NCBI GenBank assembly: GCA_026874595.1
Contig: CM049306.1
Span: forward strand, 19,957,019-20,021,018
Source of the DNA: Sipunculus nudus
Taxonomy: Eukaryota > Annelida > Sipuncula > Golfingiida > Sipunculidae
Length of the DNA: 64,000 nt
Reading direction: 5' to 3'
Part shown: one piece after another, positions 1-14,200 of the stretch
Layout: every line of letters begins with the position of its first letter
How positions within the stretch are numbered: position 1 is the stretch's first letter
Program-made: the position numbers and the translations under genes
The notes under the pieces: model-generated
The model's database searches: none
Seen by the model: only the letters and a program-made list of their open reading frames with translations
Told to the model about the DNA's origin: nothing

Positions 1-3000
1 GCAGTGAATCCAACATGATCTTCATCTCAGATATGCTATTGTCTCTGCTTTCAAGGTGAGTTTTCAGCTGCTCATTTGTTTCTTTCAGACCTCGAATCTT
101 ATTTAACTGTTCTTCTTTATGGGATGTTAAGGCACTTATCTTCTCTTCTAAATCTTGGACCTGAGTCTCGAGGACCGTCACATATTCAGTTTTCTCTTGA
201 GACACTTTCATAGCCTCATTTACTGCATCCTTCAGTGATGCAATCTCATTCTGCAAATGTTGATTGCTGGAATCTGATGATTCCTTCTGTTCCTTCAAGT
301 CCTGAAGCTCTTGTTCTAATGATGATATCAAATCCATCTGTTCCATGATCTGCTCTTCATGTTCTTTCTCAAGGTCACGTAACTTGGACTCAAGTGTTTT
401 TATATTTTCTTTATTTTCTAAGTTTACCTTTTCAAGATTTTGTTTAAGCTCCAGTTCCTCCATATACTTTTCTGACTTTTCATCCAGCAAGAACTGGAGA
501 TCTTCCATTTCTGAGACTTTAACATGTAAATCATCATCGAGCTTAGCTTTGGCCTCAGTAAGTTCAGTTATAGCCTGCTGGAATTTTGTAATAGTTGATG
601 CTGCTGATGCTGACCTTTCATCACCGTTTGATTTCATCTGAACCAACTCCTCTGTCAGACTGCTATTCTTTTCCTTGATCTCCTTTATTTTAGATGAGAG
701 TTCATCCCGCTCTGCACTGAGAGATTCTATATCTCCTTGTGAACCATCTGCTTTGATTTTAAGTGATTCAATTTCCTGCTGCAGAGATGATTTGGTGGCT
801 TCAAGACTTTCATAGTTTTCTTGCATTCCACTGATTACATCCTGCTTTTCCTTGAGCATGTCATCTTTTTCTGCTACATCCTTCTTAAGAAGAGCAATCT
901 GTTCTTTAAGGTTTTCCTTTTCCATATTAAAATTCTCCAAATCTGCTTTACATGTGGTCAATGCTTCTGCTTTTTCCTCCAATTTTGTGAGTGTATCTTC
1001 ATATTCAGTTGATATCTGCATTTTCAAATCAGCCAATTCTTCCACTTTCTTTTGTTCAGTGTGATATTCAGATGTGAGATATTCATTTTTAGCATCAGCT
1101 TCAGCAAGTGCAGCTTTCAAATTACTCAGCTCTTCATTCTTTTGTGAAACTTGAGTCTGCAAGTCTTCTGTAAAGCACTGGGTAGCTGACATTTCATTTT
1201 GTGAACAGCTGACCTGATATTCCAGTTTGATTTTTTCTTCTTTTTCTTCGTGTAAAAATTTTTCAACCATTGCCAAATTAGCCTCAAGGTTTTCAATTCT
1301 TTGTTCTTTTTGTTTTATCTCTTCTCTAAGTGTCAACATCTCCTGCTCTTTCACCTCGAGTTCCTCAAGTTGTTGTCTCAGAGACAAAATGGTTGCTTCC
1401 TGATCAACCTGATTTTTACTTTGCTTGGCTTCCCTTTCAGCTGCTTCCTGTTTCAGCTCATCAATTTTGTTTTGTAGTTCTACTATTCTCTTATCACACT
1501 CTTGCTGTACTTTATCTGCAATGTCCTTGCCCTGATTTACTGCATCAACAACATTTACCTCCAGAGCTGCACATTTTTCACGGTATTCTAAAACTTTAGC
1601 TTCCACTGATTCCAGCTCTTTTTTCAGCTTTTCATAATCAGCTTGCTTATCTTCCAAATTTTTGGCCAAAGACAAATTACTGATTTCACTCTGATTCTTC
1701 AATTGGGTAAGTTCAGCTTGAATATTGTCTTTCTCCTGCTTAATATCATCAGCCTTTCTCCTACTCTCCTGTAAGGATTCCTCTAGTGTTGAGCACTGAT
1801 TCTGGAGGCAAGAGATCTGCTCCTGAAGCCCTTCAGTTATGTTCTGATTTTCCTCATTCTGAATTGCCAGCTGGGCTGTTTTCTCATCATGAACTGATTT
1901 TGCATTATTCATTTCATCTTTAAGATGACTATTGTTTGCTTCAAGAGTTGACACCATCTGCTCTAGCTCATTTATTTTTTGCTGCAGTGTTTCTTCATTG
2001 AATTTGCTGTGTTCTTGAACCTGGGATAGCTTTTTCTGATGAAGATCGTTGTCCTTGTTGATTTTAGTTTGCAAAGTTTTCAGAGCACTGCTGACCTCAT
2101 TCAGCTCTTCTTGCAAATGCATCATTTTACCTTCAGATGTGGATTCTAACTCATTCAACTTAGCATTCAGCCTTTCAACTTCTGCATGCTTCTGATCAAC
2201 ATCGGCAGACAGCTGGGAAACCTTTATGTCATAATCTTTTTGCATCACAATTTTGTTTTGCTCAGCTTGGAATAGACTGGTTTCTAATACAGTAATTTTT
2301 TCTTCCAATGTGAAAATCTGTTGCTCATGAGTTCCAATCAAGTGTTCTTTTTCTTTCAACACTTCAGCAGTTGTGTGTGAGCCAGTCTGAAGGGACTCTA
2401 GTTCTTGCTTTAGTTTTGTCAATTCCTTTTCATACTGAGATTTCAATACTTCCTGTTCATCAATGGAATTCTGTATGTCACTTTTGTATTTAACAATCTC
2501 ACTTTTCAAAGACTCTGTCTGATGTGTAAGCTCCAATTCTTTTTGTTCATTCTTTTCTTTTTCAGCTCGAATTGTCTCCTTAAAGTCAAGTATGCTCTTG
2601 CTTTTTTCATCACACTCACAAGACCATTTCTCAATCTCCCCCTTAAGTTCTCTGACCTGATTTTCTAGATCCTTCTTTTCTGCCTCTAACTTTTCTTGCA
2701 CATGTACTATATCACTGTATTTTGACTGTAATTCTTTACAGTTTTGCTCATTGCCTTGGGAAGCTAATCTGCTATGCTCCTTGAACTCTGTATATTCATT
2801 TTTAACCACTTCTAATTCATCTTGCAGTTTTGAAATTTCATTATCTCTCATGTCTGATGCTTCTTTCAAATTGTTTATAACTGTGTCAGATTCCACCAAC
2901 TTGCCTTTAAGGGTTTCTAATTCTTCAACCATTGCAGTCTTGTCACATTTGCTTTGGGCTTTCTCTTTTTCCAGAGTTTCGATTGTTGAATTCAAGTTAT

Positions 3001-5254
3001 CAATCATTTTTTGGGCAGAATTAAGCTGACACTCTGATTCTGAAAATTCTGTTTGTTTTTGTTCTGCGCATGTCTGCAACTGTTTAATCTTTTGCTCCAA
3101 ACACTCTTTCACTTCAGCAGCACTGCTCTTCTGCTTTTCAAGTTCTGTAATATAGGCCAACTTCAATTCTAATTCCTTTTCTGTGTCAGACTTTATCTGC
3201 TCTGCTTCAGTTAATAATTTTGTTACTTTGTCCATTTCTTCTCTCATGAATCTAAGTGAGTTATCTGCTTTAGATTCAATTTGCACTTTCTCTGATTTAA
3301 ATGATTCTAAACTGGAATTCAGGCTTGAATTTTCCTCCATTACTTTGTCAAATTCCTGCTGTAATGATTTCAGTTCATCCTGAAGTGTGTTTGCTTTCTG
3401 CATATACTCATTTGACACCTGTTCCATATGAATTAATTTATCTTTTTTCTCTTCAGCATCCTTGACGGCAGCATCTAACTCTTCCTGTAAATTTTCAAGC
3501 TTTAAGCCAGTTTCCTGTGTAACAGAAGCTAAATTTTCTTTCTCTTTCATTAAATCAGTTTCCATACTCACTAATTTTGCTGACAGGTTTTCAAATTCAA
3601 GAGCACTAGCCTTTGCCAGTGTGTCTTGATTTGATTTCACTTCTTCTAGTAAATTTACCTTAGACGCTAATTCGTTATTGAGAATCTGGAGAGACTGAAC
3701 AGCCTGATCAAGTTTTTCAACCTGGGCAGCTGATCTTTCTGCTGCCTCCTCCATCTGTTGTTTCTGAGCAATGTGATCTGTTTTTTCATTCATTATAGAC
3801 TGCATTTCCTCACTCAGCTGGTCAATTTTTGTTTGTGCTGACAGAACTGCAGCCTTAGAATCATTTAACTCTGTCTGTAACTGTTGGTTAGTCTTGTCTA
3901 ACTTGGATTTTTGTTCTTTCAAACACTCATTTTCCTGACTAACAGTTTCATGCAGCTTCTCTAAGGCTGACAGACTGCCAAGCTTAGATTCCAAATTAAC
4001 TTCACAGTCATGTTTCTCCTGTTCAAGCATGGCTACTTTCTGGTTTAACAAGTCTCTTTCTTTGTTGAGATTTTTCAGTAAATTGTTCATCTTCGTTTTA
4101 CAGTCCTCTTGCTGGACCTTTTGTTCATCAAGCTCAGTCTCTAACTGATTACACTTTTTCAAAGTATCACTGGTCTCCTTCTTTGCTGATTCCAATTCTG
4201 TTTGGATAGTTTTAAGTGTTTCATCCTTTTCCTTTGAAGCCTGTTCAAGCTGGGAAAGTTTAGTAGCACTGGCATTAACTTCCTGCAGAGCAGCATCCAA
4301 ATCTTCCTGAAGATTCTCCAGCTGGAATCCAAGTTCTTGTGTTGCTTTTACCTTTGCTTCCTTTTCTAAATCCATGGCTGCCTCGATATCTGCCACTTTA
4401 GCTCTAAGATTTTCAGATTCAACTGTTATCTCTTCAGCCTTGGACATCAGACTTATCTTCTCTGATTCAGCAACTGACAGTTTCTCCTGAAGCTCTGATA
4501 TTCTTGTCTGTAACTCTTGGATTTCGCCTGCTTGTTTAGTGATGGTAATATTCAGGATTTTGCTGGCATCCTCCAACTGTTGCTTCTGCATCATCATTTC
4601 TGATTGTTCTTCCTTATATACTTTGAGGGCTGAAGCCTGCTCCTCAAGCTGTGCACAAGCTTGATCCAACTCTATTTTAGATTTCTCCCTTTCTTCAGAC
4701 ATCTTCTTCACTTGTTCATTATGCACTGCTACACATTCTTCATACTTTGATTCATTTTCTCTAAGTTTCTCAGTAGCATATGCCAGCTCTTTCTTCAAGT
4801 GAGTAAGTGATTCAGCAAGATCATGTACTTCTGTCTTGACAGTCGATAACTCTGTTTCTAGTTGGTCAACCTGAACTTTCCTGCAAGCCAAGGATTCAGT
4901 CAGCTGTGCATTGTCTGATACACTCCTTTCAAATTGGACTTTGACTTCTGCCAGTTCTTCCTCAAGCCTTTTACACTTTCCAGATACTTCCTCTTCAGTT
5001 TCTTTCAATTCCGCCATTTCATTGTCAAGTTTATTATATTGAGCTTGCCACTCTTGAAGCTGCTGTTCTTGCAGTTGTGATTTGGCAGTCAAAGCTTCTA
5101 ATTTTGCTGTCTTGCTTTCAAGTTTGTCATGTGTCTCTGTACAATCTGCTGACAATGATGAAAGTTCATTTTTCAGAGATTCCACTTCACCTAAGAGTGA
5201 ACTGATCTTTTTCTCTGCTTGCTGGCTTGCATTGGAGGACTTCTCCAATTCATC
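1..5254 (-). CDS. CENPF: CENPF coding exon 9, giant coiled-coil exon, partial (residues 1187-2937+)
   Basis: The acceptor TTTATTTATACAG ends at 5255. From there the frame stays open for all 5254 nt to the window edge (1751 codons plus 1 nt). A single very long exon at this position resembles the large exons of vertebrate CENPF. Composition is Glu, Lys, Gln, Ser and Leu, with no globular domain seen. Two segments 274 residues apart look homologous: QKQQLEDA...QLENLQEDLDAALQ (about 4181-4591) and QKQQMEEA...KLENLQEELDAAVK (about 3359-3769), with equal internal spacing. The exon end, the C-terminal kinetochore-targeting region and any CAAX box lie outside the window. Confidence 0.92.
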
Positions 5255-8200
5255 CTGTATAAATAAAATATGACCATAGTATACTGAACAGAAATACATT
5301 GAGATCAAATAAGAATATACTGCATATAAAACAGACCAGTACTATTAAATAGGGCAGATCTTGTTAGCACTGTGGAAATAAAACTAGGGACCATAGGGTC
5401 TCGATGCTCAGCACAGGTTTGAGTATTTTTCAAAATATGGGTCCTGTGATCAGTTTGAAGCCAACCTGTCTACATAAACTTGAGTTTTCATCCATTAACT
5501 AATTTGTCAATGGATGGGCCCTGTGACCTTGACCTTTGACCTAGTGACCCCAAAATCACAAGGAACCTTCCCCTACTGGAAGATGCCCCACATGTAAGCT
5601 GGAAGGTTTGGGAGGAAAAGTTTGGCTTAAAATGCGTCCACAATCTTTGTAAAGTAGGTCCTGTGACCTTGACCTTTGACCTCAAAATTCAAGCCAAGTT
5701 TGAAACCAATATGTCAATCAAAACTGGAGTTATCATCTGGAATCAAATATGTGGATATATGGCCCCTGTGACCTTGACCTTGTGACCCCTAAATCAACCA
5801 GGTTCTTCCCCTATTGGCAGGTCAGCTATATGTGCAAGATGGAAGGTTTGGGATGAAAAGTTTGGCTTAAAATGCATCCAAAATCTTCTAAATATGTGGG
5901 TCCTGTGACCTTTCACTTCATGACCCCTAAATCAATAGAGTTCTTGCGTTAGAGGTGGGCCATATATAGGTCAAGTTTGAAATCCATGTCATTCCAAACT
6001 GCAGTTATCATCAGGAAACAAATACAGACATACATACATACATGTACATACATTATATACAGACAGAAAGACAAACAGACTAAAAGACAGAGTGATTTAT
6101 AAAGGGCATCTTCTTATTCAAGGGGGGCTCTGACCAACAACATAAGATTTCAGGACACATATGAAACCACAGTTGCAAATCTGATAGTATCAAAACAATT
6201 TGGCAGTCTCAAAATAAAGGAAAAATGCATAAAAAATAGAAAAAATACAGGTGGCGCCATCAGTCTTCAGCAAACTGAAGAAACCAATCATAATCAATAA
6301 ATCACACTGGGCTTCAGGACAGTGGATGATACCACAGCTGAGAGACTGACACAATTGCTTTCATTTGACAGTCTCAAAAACAAAACAAAAAATTGTAAAA
6401 ATTAGAAAAAAAACAGGTGGTGCCACCAGTTTTTAAGAACTGACAAAACTAATCATGGTCAATATTCAAGGCAAGATTCATGGCAATCCATGCATTAATT
6501 ATCAAGATAGTGGAGGTTTTGTATCAAATTTTTAATTATTCTGGGGGGTACTTACAATTTACAAGCCCCACAGCTCAGAGGATATAGGTCACAACAAAGT
6601 AATTTCTGGTTTCAAAGGACATTTTTTATTGACCTCCCTGGATGTACACTTAGAAGTTTCTAGGTCCAGCCATTACTATTTGTGCCCTATTCAGGGATGA
6701 CCAGATGGCCGACATACAAAGTGCCATACCTACACCTCAGTTGACAGCTGAGCTAAAAATATCCAGTATATGGATTATTGATAAATAATGTGGATGATGT
6801 GATATGCTGTGGAGTGTAAGCATACCATATTTTTGGTTTGGTCATTAAGACACCACTTAAATTCCGATAAACGTAGCCCCTATGATGAAATTAGTCTCTA
6901 GTGATCATGTGGCAGTCACTATGTATGACTACACCATATATGCACCTTTCTCATCAATATGATAGAATTGCCTTTAAACAATATATTAACCCAATGATTT
7001 AAATAAGTATAAAATTACTAGTGTAGTATGACCTTACAAATAACACTAGATTGGGTTTGCTTTTGTAGTCACAAAAACCAAATGTCTCCTCTCCACCATC
7101 CCCTAATTTGAGGAAAATATGCTCTGCTTCAAAAGTTATGGTATTTACAGAAAACATATTTTCCCATATGTTTGACCCTGAAGATCTAATAGTCAGGTAG
7201 CTTAACAGAATTATCTTTACATGCCGGATAAAAGCACCAAATTTGGTATGAAGTATCTACAGGTCGTTCCTGATCATTCTGGAGGGGGTGCCCACCCGAA
7301 AATAATAAGATTTTACATAAAATTTCACATGTTTACAACAATAAACGGAATGTTGTAAACTCAATTGACTCTAAAACTCATTTTAAATTAATCAATATAC
7401 ATTATAAGAACACCATTAAGAAATATCATGAACAGTTGTCATAGAAATGGTGACGAAAATCATGTTAAAGTATAATTGTAGGTCGCGAGAGATCAAAGGG
7501 TCATGTCATCCATTGATGTGCAATTGTATCCTGTGAGTGTGTTAAAATGCCCTCATGTTCTGAAGAAAATATTGAAAAAGTTAAAATATATATAATTTAA
7601 GTAACAATTAATATTGCATAAATATTAGAATTATAAAGATTCACACCCATATAATTGAAATATATAGGGAATATACTAATATATATACACTTTTCCAGTG
7701 AAACCAACACTTTCGAAATCTATATCTAAGTCGTATTGACGAAAAACCTAGGTGACTGAAAGAATTTAGTTAATTGTCCACACCTTTGATCATTAATAAT
7801 CAAGGCACAAATACATATCGATTATAAAATATTGTAAATGCTTTAATGAAAATGTGCCATGAAGCAATATTTGTTTACACTTATCAAAAATAATATCTAT
7901 CCGGAGAGAAAAGGGCTACAAGCTAATCCACTGACTTAGCGAGTCTTATATATGGACTTATATAATACGCTAATGAGCGGTTCTTGAACACCCGTTGGGT
8001 ATTATATCTATTTGGAATAATAACATTTCAAAGAAAAAAATAAATTGCAGTATAATTATTGATAGTAGCAATTTAGATCAAGGTTCAATACGACGGAGCT
8101 TCCATGGCATTTAGTCATCTGCTGTTGTAACTTTTATGGGTCGAGATTGTAGTTAAAATATTGGAGCTCAGCTTTTTAGATATATATATATATAATTGTT

Positions 8201-11200
8201 TGCATTATTGTTTGGGTGATAAAGATCATACTAGTATAGGTACGATCTGGGCAGCTAAGTGCATGATTAGTGTTTACATTGGCATTCTTCATGGATTGGA
8301 CCAATATTTTTGCACTGTGCATTAACGCATCATAGTCATGATAAATGATACAGAGGCAAGTGAGACAATTCTCAGAATTGAAACATAAAGCAGCATTTGT
8401 TTACACTTATCCTAAATAATATTTAACTGAAATGACAAATTTGGCTTGTGGCTTTGTTCAGATCTATGTACTGTGAGACTGTGGATACCTTTAGAGTACA
8501 AGTCAATGAGGACTTATGAAGATCAGCTGGGTATTTAATTCGTTTAGAATAAACATGTCTCTATAAAAAAAAAATGTCAGAATATTATCAATTAGAGTTG
8601 TTTAGACCAAGTTTTACATTCGAAATTGTTTAGGCATCGGAGGAAATGTCCGACTGAGTTAACTTTAATTGTTTATGATTATAAAATATTGAATGTGAAT
8701 AAAGTATAAAATATGAATATGCTTAAGTTGTATTATACAATATATCTATTTGGAAAAGTAGTTTCCCTACACATTTTGTTGTTCAGAGATGTTTGTTATT
8801 GATGGATTCCTTAACCTAAGAACCTTTAGGGTGAATTTCAGAGTGTTTGGAGATACAGATAACACATATATTTGATTTGGAATATAATTGGTCGATTTTG
8901 TTATTCAGACATACTTTCAAACTTGTTCTCTAGTTCAAACTAGACATCTTGATGCGATAAAATCATTTCATAAAGGTATTTGTTACATCATATGGGAAAT
9001 AGAATGGCCTATTAAATTGATTAAACTGCATGCTTGCATATAATATAGAAAAAATGAATCATGTATCTATGGTATTTATTTTTATATTCCCCAAATAAAA
9101 AAGAAAACTGGTATGAAGTTAAAATAGCTAGTTATAGGATGCAGGAATAAGAAATGTAGGTTAATATTCTACAGGACATGGTCTCTAGATGAAATAATGA
9201 ACAACAAAGTAACACCATATCAATTTAGCCACTGTAGAAAACCACTATATAAACAAGACAGTTTGTTACATAACAAAAATGCAAGATTTATTGTAAAATG
9301 TACAACAATATACCAAGAAGACTAAAAGATGGGATATATTTATTCATATGCAATTAAATCATGTAAAATTAGAACGCATAATTTCCGGCTCATAAAGAAC
9401 ATGACAGGATAAGTGTAGAATGATAATGTTGATATTTTGCTATGGCATTTAAGCGTATGATGACTATATGAAGTCTGGATCCCAAATTGAAGTCAACTTC
9501 AATGACCGCAAAGACAATTATCAATAATTCGTAATAGACAATACTCTCCAACTCGGGCAAAATATATAAGGATTTATTAAACAAAAACTATGTTAATAAT
9601 TTTTCCTCTTCACTAAAACATTTTGTGTCACATTTTCATCATGGTTAATGACCGGCATTTTGAGATCTGTCATAAACACCTGACCTTTGGTGTTAAGTTG
9701 GCTTCTTGTGCACATAAAAAAAATTAAACATATTGGACTGGAAGGTATTTTTCTTTGTCTTTAATTTAGTATATCATTTGCAATATTCTATCCAAATAAA
9801 GTGGATCTAAATTGATTTTCCTTTCCCTGTCCCTTCATATTTTTAGGCTAAATATTGTTATTTCGGTGAGCAAGGGCCAAATAGGTTTCGGCGCTAAAAC
9901 GAAACTAATGTGTTCTTCACCTGAGGACCTCCACTTAAATCAACCCCCTGGATGTACTCTATCCACTTTCAAAGTTTGGTGCTTTTATCCGATCTAAAAC
10001 GTTATGGTCCAAATCTGACGCCAAGCTACATGACTAAAAGCAAATCTTGATTGTACACCCCTTTGCAAATGTAACTACCCAGGTTGTGTTCCATAATGTG
10101 CCAGTACAACTAATATATCGCATTGTAACCTTTTGGCTTTAATAATATTGTCCGTTTATTTGATAATGCAGTCTTAAGGATTTTATTTCTATGTAATATT
10201 TTAATTTGTATTGAATTTGGAAACATGTATAAGTGGTAATTTGCCAACATATTATTCGGAATGTGCTCGCAATCTTGTAACATTGCGGTTATGATAGTTA
10301 ATAAAATAATTCCAATAAAAATCAATTTGCTGGCCCAGAAGTTTACATTTTGAATTGGCAACGATTGACAGAGATCCGTTGCAATGAATAACAGGAACAA
10401 ACAAAAATATTCATGTAGGGTTGATTTTTATCAGAAATTTGGTTTATCAGTCATGTTTAGTTCAAACACCAGGAGTCGCTAAGGCAACTATCCGTTATCA
10501 TAAACATTAAATACTCTCCCAAAAACTGAATCAGAAACTCAACAATAGTAAACAAGAAAAATATTTGCACATTTTTTCGTTTTTACACTTAATATCTTTG
10601 TTTAATGTTTGCATGTAGCTTTCCCAGTCCCTTATTTGAGAAACTGTATTGTCACGTGACCATTCTACACTTTTTGGGCTGCAGGTGTATAATATAACAA
10701 TGTAAATGGTAATGATAGAAAGATCACTTCTTTGGCTTTCTTTTGGTATATAATGAACTATATTTCATTAAACTGCAGTGGATCTAAGTTTATTTTTCCT
10801 TCCCTACCCCTCTTCATTTTCATGCGATAAAATGATACTGTGATATGCAAGGCGCAGATGGTTTTCAGGCTCTAAAACTTATCTCGTAGGTACTCCATGA
10901 GGGCACCCCCTCTGAAATCATCAGTTTTGGTGTACTTTATCCATATACAAACTTTGATGCTTTTATCTGGCCTATAACGATATGGCCAAAATCTGACGCT
11001 AAGCCACCTGACTATAAGCCAAGGTAACAAGTTTTCCCCAACTCCTCCATGCACTTAGTTAAAAAAATTCTTATTTCACCTTCCTTGAAATTCAAGGTCA
11101 AGGTCACTAAATTTCAAACTTGTTCAAGAACTTCATTCAAACATTTTGTGTACCAGATTGAAAAAAAAAAATTGTGGTGTTTCAAAAGTTACCACTTTTA

Positions 11201-14200
11201 CATGAAATCGGAAAAATAATGAGTGATAATTTGACAGATATGACCCTGAAGATTCATGCCAAATTCCCTTATCAGAGAACTAGGTTGAATAAACTTGTGT
11301 ATCAAACCTGAGGATAAAAATATGGAATACTTGAAAAGTTCGGGGGCTCACAAAATTGTCTTACCGGTACTTTGATTTAACATTGAAGATAGAAGATAAA
11401 GGTAAAAAGTTTTTAATCTTGTCAGAGATATTTGTTAAAACAATTGAAATGTTATATTTCATGAAAAATATGAAGTGGTTCAAAATTTATCACATTCACA
11501 AGAAATGACATAGATTTTGATGATTATGGATGCCAACATTGACAGACCAACACTATGTCACAAACAAGGGGAGAGAAAACATAATTTACAAACATACATT
11601 TTATATTTATTATGTGATGTTACTTTACCTGTAAAATGCAATCCTTATCTTCCAAGTCCATCTGCAAGATCTCTAATTGTGACTTTGCTGCATCAAGTTC
11701 TTGTTGCATCTTTTCCTCAAAGACTTCTTTTTCTTTGGTTTGCTTTGACAGCATCTCCTGTAATCTTTGGACCTCTTGTTGTGCCTGCTCAATGCTGGCT
11801 TCCTTTTCTTCCAATCTGCTGCATGTATCATCAAGCTCACCCTTCAGCTGTACATTTGCGCTACTTTGTTGCTTCAACTCCTCTTCCTTAGCAGCCAGTT
11901 TCTCTTTGGTATGGACCTCTGCCATTCTGAGGTTTGACACCATATCCTGCAGCTCATGAACTTCTTTATCTTTGTGCAGAAGTGCATCGGCTTTCTCCAG
12001 AAGCTGGGTTTCCATATTCTTCAGATCTGCCCTGGATTTCTCAGTCATTTGGTCCTTATCTTTTTGCAACCCTTCATGTGCCTTTTGAATTGCAGATATT
12101 TGGTCTTGGATGCTTGACAGCTCACATTCTCGTTGAGATAATACATGTTCCTTGTCTTGGAGTGTTTTATTGAGATTTTCACACTGCAGCTGCAACTTCT
12201 CCTGGGCTAACTCCAAAGATGATATTCTCTCTCTACTGTTGTCCTTTTCTTTCTGGAGAATAGACAACTGATTATTAAGCTCAGACTTTTCTCTCTCTAA
12301 TTTAGCCATGAGATCTTGCTTGTCCACAAGTTCTTGAGACTTTTCTTGGCACTGCTTTGTAAGGCTTTCAATGCTAGTACCATTATCTGTTAGCTGTTTC
12401 TTTAATTTTGAAAGTTCCTCTTTTAAGTTTGACACTGTATCCTGCAGCCCTTGGACCTCTTTAGCTCTTTGCTGCAGTTCATCATTCTTTTCAAGAAGCT
12501 GAGTTCCTATATTTTGCAGATCTTCTCTTGACTTCTCAGTTAATCGATTCTTTTCTTTCTGCAATTCTTCAATTGCCTTTCTTGAAGCAATTAATTGATC
12601 CTGTGCACTTGTCAGCTCACTCTCTTTCTGCATTAATGTATGTTCTTTGTCTTTTAGTGTTGTAGCAATATTATCACATTGGTGCTGAAGCCTTTCCTGG
12701 GCTGACTCAAGTGCAGAAATTTTCTCTCTGTTGTTCTCCTTTTCTTTCTGAAGCAATGACAACTGGCCATTCAGCTCTAGCTTTTCTCCCTCTAGTTTAT
12801 TCACCAGATCTTGTTTCTCAACTAACTGTTGAGATGTTTCCTGACACTGTCTGGTTAAACCTTCAATGTTAGTATCACACTCCGTTAACTGTTTCTTCAA
12901 TTTTACAAGTTCTTGTTCTCCAGAGACACATGCATCCTTCAAGAATGTAACTTCATTAGCTGCTGATGTTAACTCATCATCTTTCTTCCTTATACAAGAA
13001 GCCAAACTTTCACACTGTTTTGACAGGTCTTCAGTAGCTGATTTAAGAGATGATTTTTCTTCCTCTAGCTGTGTGTTGTGCTGTTTCAGCTGCTCTTTTT
13101 CAGCACAGAGATTTTTCTCTTGCTGTTTAGCATCTTCACATTGTTTATCAAGCTCTTCCTGCTTGATGAGGGCTTCCTTTTTCTCCTTGGTCACACAGTC
13201 TAGTTGCTGCTTAAGCTCAGTAATTTCTGTATTTAAATGTTTAATGGAGTCCTCAGCTTTGACTGCTTGCTGTTGCATGTCTTTCTCTTTTGTGCTTAAC
13301 TGCTCCTTTAAGTTTTCAATTTCTTTCGCAGATGTAAAAATGGTCTCTTTCAAGTCCGATATCTCAGCCCCTCTTGCCTGGATCTGAGTCTCTTTATCTT
13401 TCATTACATCCTCTTGTTGTTTCAATTGTTCCTTTAACTTTTCTACTTCAGCACTTGCAGCTGTATACCCTGCCTGGAGACTATCCATCTTAAACACTGC
13501 TTCCATCATGTCATTATCATAACTCTTTTTTTCTCTTTCCAGCTCCTCTTTTTTGGCATCCATATCCTTGCAAGCATTATCAAAGTTCTCCTTAGCTTTC
13601 TGGTAAGTATCTGTAAGTTCTTTATGCTGTGTCTCCAAGGTTGAAAGCTTAGAGGACAATGTGTCACGCTCTTTGTCAGCTTCAGACAGCTTTGATTTTA
13701 ACTTCTCCAATTCTTGCTCAGCCTTAACCAACGTTTGAATACGATTTTCAGCTGAAGCAAGTTGATTATTGGTCTCTTTCAGGTCTTTCTCTGTGTTCCT
13801 AAGGGTATGTTCATTTTTCTCCAACTTAGCACGTATGTTGTTCTGTTCAGCCATGGCCTACAACATTTTAATGAAAAAATTTTATTAGCACAATGCTACC
13901 ATTAAAGTAACTAAGTCCATCAGTCCCAAACAGAATACACTATAATATTAAAAGTATACATATTTAATCTTATATTGCAGAGAAATGTTTTAAAACAAGT
14001 AAAATCACAGATAAATATTCTTTATATAATTTATTTCAATCCTTGTATGTGTTATAAAACCTACCAGAAACAACAACAACTCTTACACATAAATCAACAA
14101 GTAAGAAGATACCACAAAAAGAGTTGAATTAACCATTTGCTCTGCAAATTCAACCTACATCTTGCATTGAAAAGGTCCAAATTTTTTATAAAGCAAATTA

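Noticed and set aside
12866-13387. 173-codon plus-strand open frame
   Set aside because: Antisense shadow of CENPF exon 8; the Ser/Cys/Phe-rich peptide is what the reverse of Glu/Lys/Gln codons gives.
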